From Granulicella sp. WH15 (GTDB taxonomy: Bacteria > Acidobacteriota > Terriglobia > Terriglobales > Acidobacteriaceae): a stretch of 64,000 bases of DNA. This document shows, in pieces, positions 17,423 through 25,713 of this stretch. Each line of letters opens with the position of its first letter. Position 1 is the first letter of the stretch. Where the stretch lies: the NCBI RefSeq assembly GCF_009914315.1, contig NZ_CP042596.1:2604001-2668000 (forward strand). The letters run 5' to 3'. The notes below the pieces were generated by a model. The model had not been told where the DNA came from. It made no database searches and saw only the letters and a program-made list of their open reading frames with translations. The translations under genes were made by a program, and so were the position numbers.

Positions 17423-17883
17423 GAGAGAACGTAAGGGGAATCTCTGAAAAGGGAGTCAAGTATATAAATCCCAAACTAAATGACTGGGAAGTCCAGGTCA
17501 TCAACACAGAAATCGCTCGTAAATCCTTTGTCGCCTGGTATAGGAATCCCCAAAGAGCAACTGCAAACTCTTTACGAATTCCATATAAGAATGAAGCTGG
17601 CAAATGGGCGTCTCTCCAAATTGACTTCATAATCGTTTCGAGAAAGGACGATGGCAGTTTGGCAGCTTCAATCATAGATCCGCATGGCGATCACCTGGCC
17701 GATGCAAAAGCTAAGCTTCGCGCGTTAGCCGATTTTTCTGAGACATATAGCTCTCATTTTTTACGTATTCAGTCGATTGCCAAAGTGTCGGACGGAACGT
17801 TACGGCTCTTGGACCTTCTCGATGCGAATGTCAGAGCTGCCGTGCGGTCTTTTGAGGGAGGAAAGGTTTCAGCCCTTTTCTAA
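17423..17883 (+). pseudogene. C-terminal remnant of a DEAD/DEAH-box (type III restriction-like) helicase
   Basis: The frame opens after a TGA near 17420 and runs to TAA 17881-17883. It reads VKYINPKLNDWEVQVINTE, ARKSFVAWYRNPQRA, SLRIPYKNEAGKWASLQIDF and SIIDPHGDHLADAKAKLRAL. This WYRNP...DF...IVDPHG.HL.DA pattern is the C-terminal end of large DEAD/DEAH helicases often associated with restriction or defence loci. The helicase core is gone. A 74-residue open frame from TTG 17659 covers only its last part. Confidence 0.65.
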
Positions 17884-18165
17884 TCAGAGCATTCCAGCCA
17901 ATATAAGTAACCTACTATTTCATTCGTATCGTTTAAGCAACCAATGAGCTACCAGGAAGAAAGACCGAACTGGAAACCGGGGTGTTTTTGCCGCCTTGAA
18001 CAAGGCCTTCACTGTTGGCTGCTTAACCGTATACACGAAGTGAGCTCAATCGACGCTGCAGCCATGCCCTAGTCTTGTCCCTTAGTTTCACGCCAAGCAA
18101 TCGCCCTACGCATGAAACGCCACGCCGCGCTCCGGCCTGTGTCTCGGCGATGCCGAGGCACAGGG

Positions 18166-18378
18166 TCAGAACGTCTTGAGCCCCATTTCTCGAAGGAACC
18201 GCGAGGGCTGCTTCTCGTAGCCGAAATAATTCTGCGATCTTGTCAACGTCAGACATTTCCTCGTTCTCGTCACCGCAACGAAGCAGTTTCTACGTTCTTC
18301 CTGCATTTCGAGACTAAGGGCGCCCTTCTTCGTGCTCTGATATGAAGGCAAAATATCTTCTGGCGTTTCGTGGAGCTC
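18166..18378 (-). pseudogene. C-terminal remnant of a UvrD-type helicase
   Basis: Minus-strand reading gives ELHETPEDILPSYQS, LSLEMQEERRNCFVAVTRTR and KQPSRFLREMGL up to TGA at 18166. EEERRNCFVAVTR is UvrD/Rep motif VI, and PSRFL-EMG is the usual tail. There is no helicase core upstream, so only the last ~70 residues survive. Confidence 0.65.
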
Positions 18379-18583
18379 GCTGAAACGGTTCGAACGAGAA
18401 GGGTTGATCTCTCTTGATTCATTGCTCAGCTTGGCGATGGTATTGGGCCGCCTCGACGATTTCGACTCTCTGGCCCCAGAGAGTCATCCAAGTGGAATTC
18501 CTCAATCGCTCGACGCGTTGTTGGCGCAACCGAAAAGTCGCCGCAGAGCGACAGGAAAGCAAAGACGCAATCAGAGCTACTAA
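18352..18583 (+). pseudogene. C-terminal remnant of an XRE-type antitoxin
   Basis: The frame after a stop near 18349 reads EGKISSGVSWSSLKRFEREG, ISLDSLLSLAMVLGRLDDFD and DALLAQPKSRRRATGKQ to TAA at 18581-18583. The SLKRFEREGLISLDSLL-then-LGRLDDF pattern is that of HTH antitoxins of HipA-type pairs, with the first half of the HTH missing. It overlaps the UvrD remnant on the other strand by about 25 bases. Confidence 0.42.
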
Positions 18584-18627
18584 AGCGCTTGGGATTGCTT
18601 TATCTCGACGCGCATGATCAGCCGTCG

Positions 18628-19788
18628 CTAGATCAAGAAAGTGAGCTTGCCGTTCTCATCGATAGAAATATCAGGGATGTTTGAAACAGGGATGTTCAAC
18701 GCATAGCGCGTATGCTTCAGTTCTCCTGAGCGAATGAGAGCGCCAGCGCCCACCAGCCCGGCCAGATCGCGAGTAGTCGTGGCTGGAGCTGTTTCGGCGA
18801 TGATGCTGTACTTCTTCGCACTCATGCCACCCTCAAACCCTTCCGGCCCTTCTCGGAACATCCGCAGCAGAACCTTCTCTTGTCGAGCATTGATACGTCC
18901 TCTCACTTGGTCCAGCAACTTCGTCTTGTGAATGACAAAGTCAATCTCGGCGAACGTTCGGTATTGAGCCTCAAGTGCTATGGCAGAAAACCACCGAAGC
19001 CAAGTCGTGACATCGTTGGTCTTGTTAGCTTCCTCAAGCGCCCGATAGTAGTCCGCATGATGCGCCAGGATCGAACGCGCCAAGGCAACAATGATGGGCT
19101 GCCCGAAACCCTGGACGAGTGCCTTTTCCGCAACCACACGCCCAATACGTCCATTGCCATCTTCGAACGGATGAACTGATTCGAAGTAGAGATGGGCAAT
19201 ACCTGCTCGTGTCAGTGGGGGCAAGGCAGAGGCCATGCCCGGCGCGGTTCCGTTGAACCAATCAAGGAATCGCTTCATTTCCTTGCGCACGCGAGTTGAC
19301 GGAGGAGCCTCAAAATGTACTTTCGGCGCATAGCTGGCTCCGGACACCACCTGCATTGGCTCATCACTCGTGCGATAACGACCGATATCGCGAAGGTCTG
19401 TGCGTCCGGAAACCACCATCCGGTGCCAAGCGAAAAGCTGATTCTCTGTTAGGGCTCCGTCCACGCCTCGATAAAGATCAACCATCAGCTCTGAAATGCC
19501 CTGTTCGGCTGGTTGAACTTTTCGCCGGTCAGAGAGAAAACCGAGTTGTCGTTGGATCGAAGACTGGACGCTCGCTCGATTCAACATCTCACCTTCGATT
19601 TCAGAGGTTGTCAGTGCTTCAACACTCATTGCATCTACGACAAGTTGCTGCCGAGCATCCTCATCAAGATGCTTTGCCGACCCAATCAACACTCCAGCGC
19701 CCCGCAGGAATGCCGCTTCTGCCTTCGCGAAGGTCTTCTCGTTCCACCGAAAATCAGGCCAATCAGACTGTTGCCAGTTCCAAGACAT
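18628..19788 (-). CDS. Fic-family AMP transferase with N-terminal inhibitory helix
   Basis: 386 residues. An N-terminal DUF4172-type domain precedes a Fic domain with the canonical motif HPFEDGNGRIGR at 206-217 (His206 catalytic). The class II inhibitory motif [S/T]xxxE[G/N] is present as TSEIEG at 61-66, so activity is probably self-restrained. The C-terminal ~100 residues (RMFREGPEGF, MSAKKYSIIAETAPATTTRDL) form a winged-helix-like domain common to this architecture. Fic enzymes transfer AMP to target proteins. The gene is divergent from an HTH-like gene, across a short region with three TGATTGATA copies. A decayed copy of its 3' part is at 21272-21405. Confidence 0.85.
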   Translation of the reverse strand: MSWNWQQSDWPDFRWNEKTFAKAEAAFLRGAGVLIGSAKHLDEDARQQLVVDAMSVEALTTSEIEGEMLNRASVQSSIQRQLGFLSDRRKVQPAEQGISELMVDLYRGVDGALTENQLFAWHRMVVSGRTDLRDIGRYRTSDEPMQVVSGASYAPKVHFEAPPSTRVRKEMKRFLDWFNGTAPGMASALPPLTRAGIAHLYFESVHPFEDGNGRIGRVVAEKALVQGFGQPIIVALARSILAHHADYYRALEEANKTNDVTTWLRWFSAIALEAQYRTFAEIDFVIHKTKLLDQVRGRINARQEKVLLRMFREGPEGFEGGMSAKKYSIIAETAPATTTRDLAGLVGAGALIRSGELKHTRYALNIPVSNIPDISIDENGKLTFLI

Positions 19789-19841
19789 GATTGATAGCGG
19801 CCCCCTTTATCAATCATAATATGCCATTCTTGTGATTGATA
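19788..19841. promoter_or_regulatory. Three TGATTGATA boxes between divergent genes
   Basis: TGATTGATA occurs at 19788-19796 and 19833-19841, and its exact inverse TATCAATCA at 19808-19816. The first two form an inverted pair with an 11-base centre. They cover the whole space between the Fic start (19788) and the divergent gene's start (19856), so they are a likely operator controlling both. The first box overlaps the Fic start codon. Confidence 0.6.
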
Positions 19842-19855
19842 GAATGTGGTTATCT

Positions 19856-21148
19856 ATGGTTTCGAGAGAAGAGCTGTACAGCCTTGTTTGGTCAATTCCG
19901 ATGGTAAAGGTAGCTGCGAAGTTTTCAGTTTCTGGGAGCTACATGGCTCGCGTGTGCTCGGCATTGAATGTTCCGCGACCAGACAGAGGTTATTGGGCCA
20001 AGCTTGAAGCCGGAAAAGCTCCAGATCGACCAGTGCTGCCCGAGTCCTCGGTAGGAGAACCACAATTTTGGTCACATAGCGACGGCGAGCCGGCTTCCGC
20101 TGATGCACGGATCGTCACCGTTACATCCGCGCCATCGAAACCTCGAATCGGCCCTACTGCCAAGGGAGTTCATACTTTGATCCATAACGCCAAGCAACAT
20201 TACGAAAGGGGCTACAAGGTTGACGAAGGTCAACTGCTGCGACCATATAAACGGCAGCTCGTTGATGTCGCTGCATCGGCGGCTGGACTCGATAAAGCCT
20301 TGGCGCTAGCGAATGAACTATTCAACGCCTTGGAAAGCAGCGGCCATCGCGTACGTCTTGCGACTTCAATATCCCGTCTTTACCGACCCCATATTGACGA
20401 ACGCGAGGAAGTTCCCAAGTCGAAACACGGTGAACATCCACACAGGAACAGCACCGTGTGGCAACCCGCTGTTCCCACCGTCGCATACATTGGAGACGTT
20501 CCGTTTGGATTGGCAGTCATTGAAATGACTGAGGAAACCGTGATGCGCTATCTGAATGGCCAGTATGTCCGCGAATCGGAATTTAAGGCTAGCAAATCAT
20601 CCCGCTCTCTTATGGGGCATACATGGACAACGACAAAGGCGATTGCATGCGGCCGCCTAAGGTTAATCGTCTATGCCCCGAAACATGACGTCGCGTGGTC
20701 ACTAACCTTCCAAGAAACAGTCCGGCGGTCTCTGTCGCAGGACGTCAAGAAGATCGTGAAATCAATTGAAAACTCCGTCGAAGTCGTCCGCAATGAATTG
20801 GCCGAAGCTGAGAAAAGAGCGGAGGTGCAGAAGCGAGAGTGGGACGAACAGCGTGAACGATGGCGACACGAAGAAGATCAGAGAAAAACTGCCGCCTCGG
20901 AGAAAGAGAGTCGCGACCAGTTAATGCAGGTTATTCAAGCGTGGGCAACAACGGTGAGCATTGAGCAATTCTTCAAAGAGGTTGAAGAACGTGCGGGCAA
21001 ACTCCCATCAGCACAACAAGCACTAATGCAGGAACGACTCCAACTCGCGAGGGAAACCATAGGCACACAGGACCCACTCGAATTCTTTACGTCCTGGAAG
21101 GCTCCGAGAGAACGCTACGTGCCTCTGAGCGAAAAGCCTCATCCATAA
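19856..21148 (+). CDS. HTH-like protein with coiled-coil C-terminus, divergent from Fic
   Basis: 430 residues from ATG 19856; GTG 19832 or ATG 19844 would add a few residues but the third operator box covers the first. The N-terminus (SREELYSLVWSIPMVKVAAKFSVS, then ARVCSALNVPRPDRGYW) is a recognisable family of uncharacterised proteins with an HTH-like start: REELY.LVW...M...A..F..S....ARVC....PRP.RGYW. The middle is unrecognised. Residues ~300-360 are a long charged coiled coil (ELAEAEKRAEVQKREWDEQ). It might regulate itself and fic, but that is inference from position and the shared boxes. Confidence 0.55.
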   Translation: MVSREELYSLVWSIPMVKVAAKFSVSGSYMARVCSALNVPRPDRGYWAKLEAGKAPDRPVLPESSVGEPQFWSHSDGEPASADARIVTVTSAPSKPRIGPTAKGVHTLIHNAKQHYERGYKVDEGQLLRPYKRQLVDVAASAAGLDKALALANELFNALESSGHRVRLATSISRLYRPHIDEREEVPKSKHGEHPHRNSTVWQPAVPTVAYIGDVPFGLAVIEMTEETVMRYLNGQYVRESEFKASKSSRSLMGHTWTTTKAIACGRLRLIVYAPKHDVAWSLTFQETVRRSLSQDVKKIVKSIENSVEVVRNELAEAEKRAEVQKREWDEQRERWRHEEDQRKTAASEKESRDQLMQVIQAWATTVSIEQFFKEVEERAGKLPSAQQALMQERLQLARETIGTQDPLEFFTSWKAPRERYVPLSEKPHP

Positions 21149-21271
21149 TTCCAACGGTCGAGTTGTGATTGGACTCGTCCAAATCAGTCCAAGGACCTTC
21201 TTATAAAGGGCCTCAAGGAGACGGTCAACCTTCGCCATTCCCACCCAGTCGCCAGCAGTCCTGGCCCGAGC

Positions 21272-21405
21272 CGTCCGGCATGACGCTGTACCCCTTTGCA
21301 CTCATGCCGCCCGCAAGCGCTTCAGGCCTCTCTCGAAACATCCGCTGCACTTTCTCATGCTAAGCATTGATATGTCCGCTCATCTGGTCCAGCAACTCCC
21401 CTCGT
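21272..21405 (-). pseudogene. Decayed copy of the Fic gene's 3' region
   Basis: Minus-strand reading gives LLDQMSGHINA, a stop, then HEKV and RMFRERPEALAGGMSAKGYS. It matches the Fic protein's LLDQVRGRINARQEKVLLRM and FREGPEGFEGGMSAKKYS. The DNA similarity to about 18810-18925 is obvious by eye. It has an in-frame TAG and lacks the Fic motif, so it is a relic of a second fic gene or a partial duplication. Confidence 0.72.
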
Positions 21406-21430
21406 GGCTCTGCCCTTCATACGTCTTGGC

Positions 21431-22609
21431 TCAGAGGGTCCGGAGTTGTGTTGGATTCTGAATCATATAGCGCAATCCACTGCGCTCTAACAGCCCGTCG
21501 ACCGCGATGCGCTGCCCAACTTTATGAGCCTCCACAGCTCTAAGGTAGTCCGACGCGTTGAGCGTGACCTTAACCTTGATATCTCCAAGATCTTCGTCTT
21601 CGAAATCTATGACTACGTCTCTGGACTTCGCCAGCTGCATGAGTCTAGATGGGTCAGTTGTATTGCGTAAGTTGATAACACGTCCAACTACTGTCTTCAA
21701 AACCGGTTTATATGTCGCGCGGAGTTTGTCAGCAGCTTCCCGCGAAACTTCGATGGTTTGCGACGAAAACTCGAACGACTCGACCCTTGCCGTCTCAGTT
21801 TGTCGTTGCCACCGACGACTGAAAGCAACCTCAAGGGAAACTTGTCCTCCCGCCTCTTCTATCAGCTTTGCAAGCACATCAAATCCGTTCGCGCTAAGCC
21901 CGCTTTCTGGGTTCAGAGCTACATCAAGATTGTTCTCTTTTTGTGCCTCTCTGATGCTCTCCAACCCGTTTACTAGACGAGCGAGAACCTTGCGTTCAAA
22001 CGGAACGTCTAGCTCAAAGAGTTTGGTTTGAGAGGTTTCAATCAGAAGTGGCGACTGAACGGTAAATCCAAAACTTCCTTTGAAAGTGTGACCGAATAGG
22101 CATCGTTCGCTGTATTCAACGGCTGCCTTTCGGACTCTTCCATAAAAAGCTTTAGGGCTAATTTGTGTGGTTGCTGATGACGCTAGGAGCTCCTGCAAAT
22201 TGCCAACATGCTCAACAGCGGATTGCAATGGGATCGCGTCGTAAGTTAGATATGAATTCGGAATCGCGGACTTTAACAGATCGAAATTTATGAATAGTAT
22301 CTCGGTCGCAATATCATGACGGGATCGATCTTCGACGGCTTCAAGCGTCCTCAACACATCTTGAACTCGTTGCTGGTAATCGGAGGTTTGTGGGTCTCGC
22401 GGAATAATTAGCTCAACGGGATTTTGTAATCCAGAGTAAAAGACGTCATATTTTTTCGCTGCTCCCCATCTCTTAGCGAGGAGCTTCGGTTCAGCCCCCA
22501 GCGCAGGTAGCTCCAGATTCTGTTGAAGACGCCACCCCGTCGATTCCAGATAAGCACGGATCAGGTCGGCGGGAAGCACCGGATTGCGGGTTACGTCAAA
22601 CGGCATCAT
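21431..22609 (-). CDS. Unknown protein coupled to a DUF4365 gene
   Basis: 392 residues, no signal peptide or membrane segment. N-terminal part (LIRAYLESTGWRLQQNLELP; WGAAKKYDVFYSG) looks like a small alpha/beta unit; the C-terminal 150 residues have beta strands (LKTVVGRVINLRN, VIDFEDEDLGDIKVKVTL). No domain recognised. Its ATG overlaps the TGA of the DUF4365 gene by four bases (22606-22609), so they are almost certainly made and used together. As DUF4365 proteins resemble restriction-type nucleases, this one may be the sensor or specificity partner (inference). Confidence 0.6.
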   Translation of the reverse strand: MMPFDVTRNPVLPADLIRAYLESTGWRLQQNLELPALGAEPKLLAKRWGAAKKYDVFYSGLQNPVELIIPRDPQTSDYQQRVQDVLRTLEAVEDRSRHDIATEILFINFDLLKSAIPNSYLTYDAIPLQSAVEHVGNLQELLASSATTQISPKAFYGRVRKAAVEYSERCLFGHTFKGSFGFTVQSPLLIETSQTKLFELDVPFERKVLARLVNGLESIREAQKENNLDVALNPESGLSANGFDVLAKLIEEAGGQVSLEVAFSRRWQRQTETARVESFEFSSQTIEVSREAADKLRATYKPVLKTVVGRVINLRNTTDPSRLMQLAKSRDVVIDFEDEDLGDIKVKVTLNASDYLRAVEAHKVGQRIAVDGLLERSGLRYMIQNPTQLRTL

Positions 22610-23124
22610 AACTGTGCAATCCTCCGATTCCGTTCCTCCACCATTAGCGCTTCTAATGTTTTTGGGGTCAGTATCTGGTCAACGGGAATGCGGATTCTCC
22701 GCGATGTCGTATTTTCAGTTTCTGGTCCATCGGGGACGTGCCAGTAGCAGCAGTTCCTCAATTCGGAAACGTCTTGATTTACACGAAGCCATGTGCTCCG
22801 ATCATTCGGGAGACACAGGAGTATAAGGATCAACGTTGTTTCGGCGGCGGAGCGCGAAACGATGTCGTTGAATGCGGTGGCGTCTAGGTCGTAAACAATG
22901 AAGTCGGCGTCTCGGTGCCAATTTATCGAGGCCTTAAGCTGGAAGTCGAGAGGGAACCCTTCGGCTACAAACCTGTTCCCCCTGCGTTGGACGGAATGGA
23001 AGCGTCCGTCAACACCGTAATCGAGTGGAGGACGGCATTCGGCGATGTAGCCAGCAGCACCCGCAATTGCTTGTATATGTGCAATCGAAAGGCATTCTTC
23101 GGTATGTTGCTCTGTTATTGGCAA
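22606..23124 (-). CDS. DUF4365 protein (PD-(D/E)XK nuclease-like)
   Basis: 172 residues, ATG start. N-terminus TEQHTEECLSIAHIQAIAGAAGY, then PPLDYGVDGRF and, after a spacer, FPLDFQLKAS: this is the DUF4365 signature. The D-x-G-x-D-G...D-F-Q-L-K order fits a PD-(D/E)XK-type active site with Asp and Lys in place. The C-terminal half holds the conserved LILLLCLP-type strand (TLILILLCLPNDRSTWLRVN). DUF4365 genes are commonly seen in defence islands, and their role is not settled. It precedes and is coupled to the 392-residue unknown gene. Confidence 0.75.
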   Translation of the reverse strand: MPITEQHTEECLSIAHIQAIAGAAGYIAECRPPLDYGVDGRFHSVQRRGNRFVAEGFPLDFQLKASINWHRDADFIVYDLDATAFNDIVSRSAAETTLILILLCLPNDRSTWLRVNQDVSELRNCCYWHVPDGPETENTTSRRIRIPVDQILTPKTLEALMVEERNRRIAQL

Positions 23125-23411
23125 ACCGATAGTACTCCGTAGTAATTCCCCGCAATATTATCAGCGCGCATCTACTACTGAGGCCAAGCTACAAATCCAA
23201 GCATGCATGCCCTGATCCGGAAAAGGCGACGTTGTTGCATCTTGGTACCGTCAGACCCGACAATTTGAGCACATGGGCGTCTTACTTCGGACGCTTCTTG
23301 ACATCCGAGACCTGGAGACCCGCGCCAGTGATGAGGCGGCAGCCGTGGATGATAACCACGTCCATGCGCTTCTTCATTGGCGAGGGGCTGGTGATGCCTT
23401 TGGGGGGAAGA

Positions 23412-23498
23412 TGGTGGCCGAGGTCGGACTCGAACCGACATGAGGTTGCCCTCGGCAGATTTTGAGTCTGCTGTGGCTGCCAATTTCACCACTCGGCC
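23412..23498 (-). tRNA. tRNA-Leu(CAA), complete, carried inside the element
   Basis: Minus strand, 87 nt with encoded CCA. Acceptor GGCCGAG pairs with CTCGGCC; anticodon loop CTCAAAA (anticodon CAA at 23462-23464) on a GCAGA/TCTGC stem; long variable arm typical of Leu (CGAGGGCAACCTCG); T arm TCGGTTCGAGTCCGA. It differs from the chromosomal tRNA-Leu that the element has split (acceptor GCCGGGA), so it is not a duplicate of the target. Carrying it could supply the same decoding capacity. No neighbour in the same orientation overlaps it. Confidence 0.92.
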
Positions 23499-23694
23499 AT
23501 GATTAAGATTGTACCGCAGGTACGATGAGCGGGTGCGACCTTGGAGCGTGGATTCCTACCGCGCAGCCGGCGAGCGGAGGCCGGAGCATTAGGAAATGGG
23601 TGCAGCGAGAAACCCAGTGGGTGTCTCCTTGCCGCGCGCCGAGCGCAAGAAAAGCGGTGAGGTTGCAGGTTCGCAACCTCCCGACGGGTCTTAC

Positions 23695-24108
23695 TTAACC
23701 GAGAATGCAATTGCTCGTGAAGGCTTCTCCGTAGCCCTGCAAGCGCAAGTTGTTGTCCCACGTCTCCGCAAACTTCTCCTGCTGCCTCTGCAATTCAAGA
23801 AGAGCCACATAATGATCACGGATGATGGAACGTGAAACCTGCTCGACGGCCACATAGTCATTTCGCCAAGAGTACGGGATCAGGTGTGCGCCTCCCGCGA
23901 GGCCAAGCTCGAAACACATCTCGGGGTCGCGCATAGCATCGCCGCTCTGTTCGCCGTAGTGTGCGACTGACAGCGCAGGCAAACCCAATGGTCCTGACTC
24001 AGGCACCCCTTCAATCACTAACGGCAAATACGGCGGATTCTCAATTCTGATGTAGAGGTTGGGCCGCCAGCCTCCAGCTTTCTTGAGGATGTTGAGAACC
24101 GTCTTCAT
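23695..24108 (-). CDS. DUF6908-like protein, ArdC-linked
   Basis: 137 residues. Text such as YIRIENPPYLPLVIEGV, LSVAHYGEQSGDAMRDPEM and YSWRNDYVAVEQ is the pattern of a small protein family found next to antirestriction and replication genes on mobile elements. I know it as DUF6908; the number is from memory. The stop of the upstream ArdC gene overlaps its start by four bases. Function unknown; the coupling suggests a joint role in establishment of the element after entry. Confidence 0.65.
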   Translation of the reverse strand: MKTVLNILKKAGGWRPNLYIRIENPPYLPLVIEGVPESGPLGLPALSVAHYGEQSGDAMRDPEMCFELGLAGGAHLIPYSWRNDYVAVEQVSRSIIRDHYVALLELQRQQEKFAETWDNNLRLQGYGEAFTSNCILG

Positions 24109-25010
24109 GCCGCCACCTCCGCGAGTTCATCGGTGGCGGCAGCGTCGTTCTTCTCTTCTATGGTCGGCTCCAGCGCAGCAAGGATGACTGCCGCTGTCTT
24201 CTGGATCACTTCCAGCGATTCCGCCAGCAGTGAAGCGTTGCCGTGATACAGGCTTATGTAATCGGCGGATGCTGTACCCGTAACCAACCCAATGGCCTTG
24301 CCCACCACAAAGGCGACGGCCTCAGCCTCTGTCTCGCGCACGGTCTTGGTGGTGGCTGTCCTGCGCTCAGCCTTGTGCAAGAGTTCGTGTGCCGTCTCAT
24401 GCACCAGCGTCGAAAACTCTTCCGCCTTCGATTGTCCGGGGAGGATCGCGATACGTCCGCCGTAGCTCATGCCAAGTGCGGGCGCGATATTGGGGCTATA
24501 GACAAGGGTGATGCCGCGAGAGCAAACAAATGCGGCCAGACGTGCCGAGTTCTCGCCGGGATCGCCGGAGATCTCGCGCATGGATGGCAGGTCTACTCCG
24601 TCCGTCTGCGAGACATCGAAAACGTACGTCGAACGAAAGCCACACAGAACAGCGCTGTTCTGCTTGGTGATATCTCTACTGCCTTCTTCGTCCTTTTTCT
24701 TGCGAACGCCGATGATGGGCGCAAGGATGCGGATGCCTTTTTCGCCCTTCTTCACCGAACGACCTAAGTTCTTCCATGTCCAAAAGCCTGCAACGCGAGT
24801 CGCGTCCGGTCGCTGGCGCGCGATTTCGAGGATGTTGCCAAGTGAATAGTGATGAAACCGGCTCATCGCATTGAGGTAGTCGGTGAGGGCTTCCGAATGC
24901 CCGGCCTCTAGCTGCTCGATGAGAAGCTGTACATTCTCCGCAATAACTTCACGGGCGGTCTTGGGTTGATTGTGGGTGTCGATGGCTTCGTTCTTGGCGA
25001 TGATGTTCAT
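24105..25010 (-). CDS. ardC: ArdC-type antirestriction protein
   Basis: 301 residues from ATG 25010, with AAGGAG upstream; an in-frame extension to 25226 is low-complexity and unlikely to be coding. The N-terminal ssDNA-binding domain (IEQLEAGHSEALTDYLNAMSR; FHHYSLGNILEIARQRP; GFWTWKNLGRSVKKGEKGI) is clear. The C-terminal metallopeptidase-like part has HETAH (ETAHELLHKAERR) and YISLYHGN. ArdC proteins bind single-stranded DNA and protect incoming elements from host restriction. Coupled to the DUF6908-like gene; the IR-rich stretch 25011-25434 lies just upstream. Confidence 0.85.
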   Translation of the reverse strand: MNIIAKNEAIDTHNQPKTAREVIAENVQLLIEQLEAGHSEALTDYLNAMSRFHHYSLGNILEIARQRPDATRVAGFWTWKNLGRSVKKGEKGIRILAPIIGVRKKKDEEGSRDITKQNSAVLCGFRSTYVFDVSQTDGVDLPSMREISGDPGENSARLAAFVCSRGITLVYSPNIAPALGMSYGGRIAILPGQSKAEEFSTLVHETAHELLHKAERRTATTKTVRETEAEAVAFVVGKAIGLVTGTASADYISLYHGNASLLAESLEVIQKTAAVILAALEPTIEEKNDAAATDELAEVAA

Positions 25011-25434
25011 GGCGTCTGCTCCTTGTCGGCATTTGCTTTTGCACTTCCGCGTTGAAACGCGGCATGTACATGCCGAACGCCACCTGGCGAAGGCGGGGGT
25101 AGCAAGGTGCAAGGGAGGGGTCTCCCCACCCGGAGCAAAGCGGAGGGCGAGCGCAGCGAAGGTCTGCACAAGCGAAGCGCGGAAGATTGGGGATGCCCTT
25201 GTCGCCGCGCGGGGGGCAGAGCCCACTAGGAAGGCTTGGCTTCCTTATGCAGTGCGCGTCAGCGCACAGAAACTACAGGGAGGGCGTTGCGGGAAGGAAC
25301 GGCCCGCAGAGGTGGAAGCGGAGAACGCGCAAGCGGTCGAAGCGCGGAGGAAACATCCTCCGAAGAAGAGGAACTCTACGATTCGAAGGTCACCAGACCC
25401 GTACGTTGTGAGCTGCTAGAACCGGCACGTCATC
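25011..25434. other. IR-rich intergenic region between ardC and the next operon
   Basis: No gene recognised; low-complexity, G-rich on the plus strand. Several short hairpins are visible: CCGCGTT/AACGCGG at 25047-25062, the 14-base palindrome GGCATGTACATGCC at 25061-25074, AGGAAG/CTTCCT at 25228-25245 and GTGCGC/GCGCAC at 25252-25267. This could be a control region, an RNA or a transfer origin, and I cannot choose between them. Confidence 0.4.
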
Positions 25435-25713
25435 CTAATCGGCGTTGTTCTGCGTCTTCGCCAGTATCGGCAGTGAGCCGCGCACCGGTTTCTTGATGGG
25501 CTCCAACTCCCCGCGCGCATCGCGTGCCAGGTGGGTAATCTCGAACGACGGGGCACATCTCACTTCAATCAGGATTTCTGTCTTATCCTCAAACTCCACG
25601 ACCAGATATATTTCATGGGATTTCGGATAGGGCTCTTCTAACGCCAATCGACGAATCTGCTTTCCAACAGCTTCGTCCATGACCAGTACAGCGCGCTTTG
25701 CCTTATTTTTCAT
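25435..25713 (-). CDS. Unknown small protein, third gene of a coupled operon
   Basis: 92 residues from ATG 25713, overlapping the end of the XRE gene by eleven bases. Basic start (MKNKAKRAVLVMDEAVG), then two strands (EIYLVVEFEDKTEILIEVRC) and a proline-ended polar tail. Looks like a small alpha/beta protein; not recognised. Position suggests co-regulation with the XRE gene before it. Confidence 0.5.
   Translation of the reverse strand: MKNKAKRAVLVMDEAVGKQIRRLALEEPYPKSHEIYLVVEFEDKTEILIEVRCAPSFEITHLARDARGELEPIKKPVRGSLPILAKTQNNAD

Noticed and set aside
23175..23492. Minus-strand open frame over the carried tRNA-Leu
   Set aside because: Its first residues are a translation of the tRNA; the rest has no recognisable content.
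25011..25226. N-terminal extension of ArdC
   Set aside because: Low-complexity sequence; ATG 25010 has a good ribosome-binding site and starts at the family's usual N-terminus.
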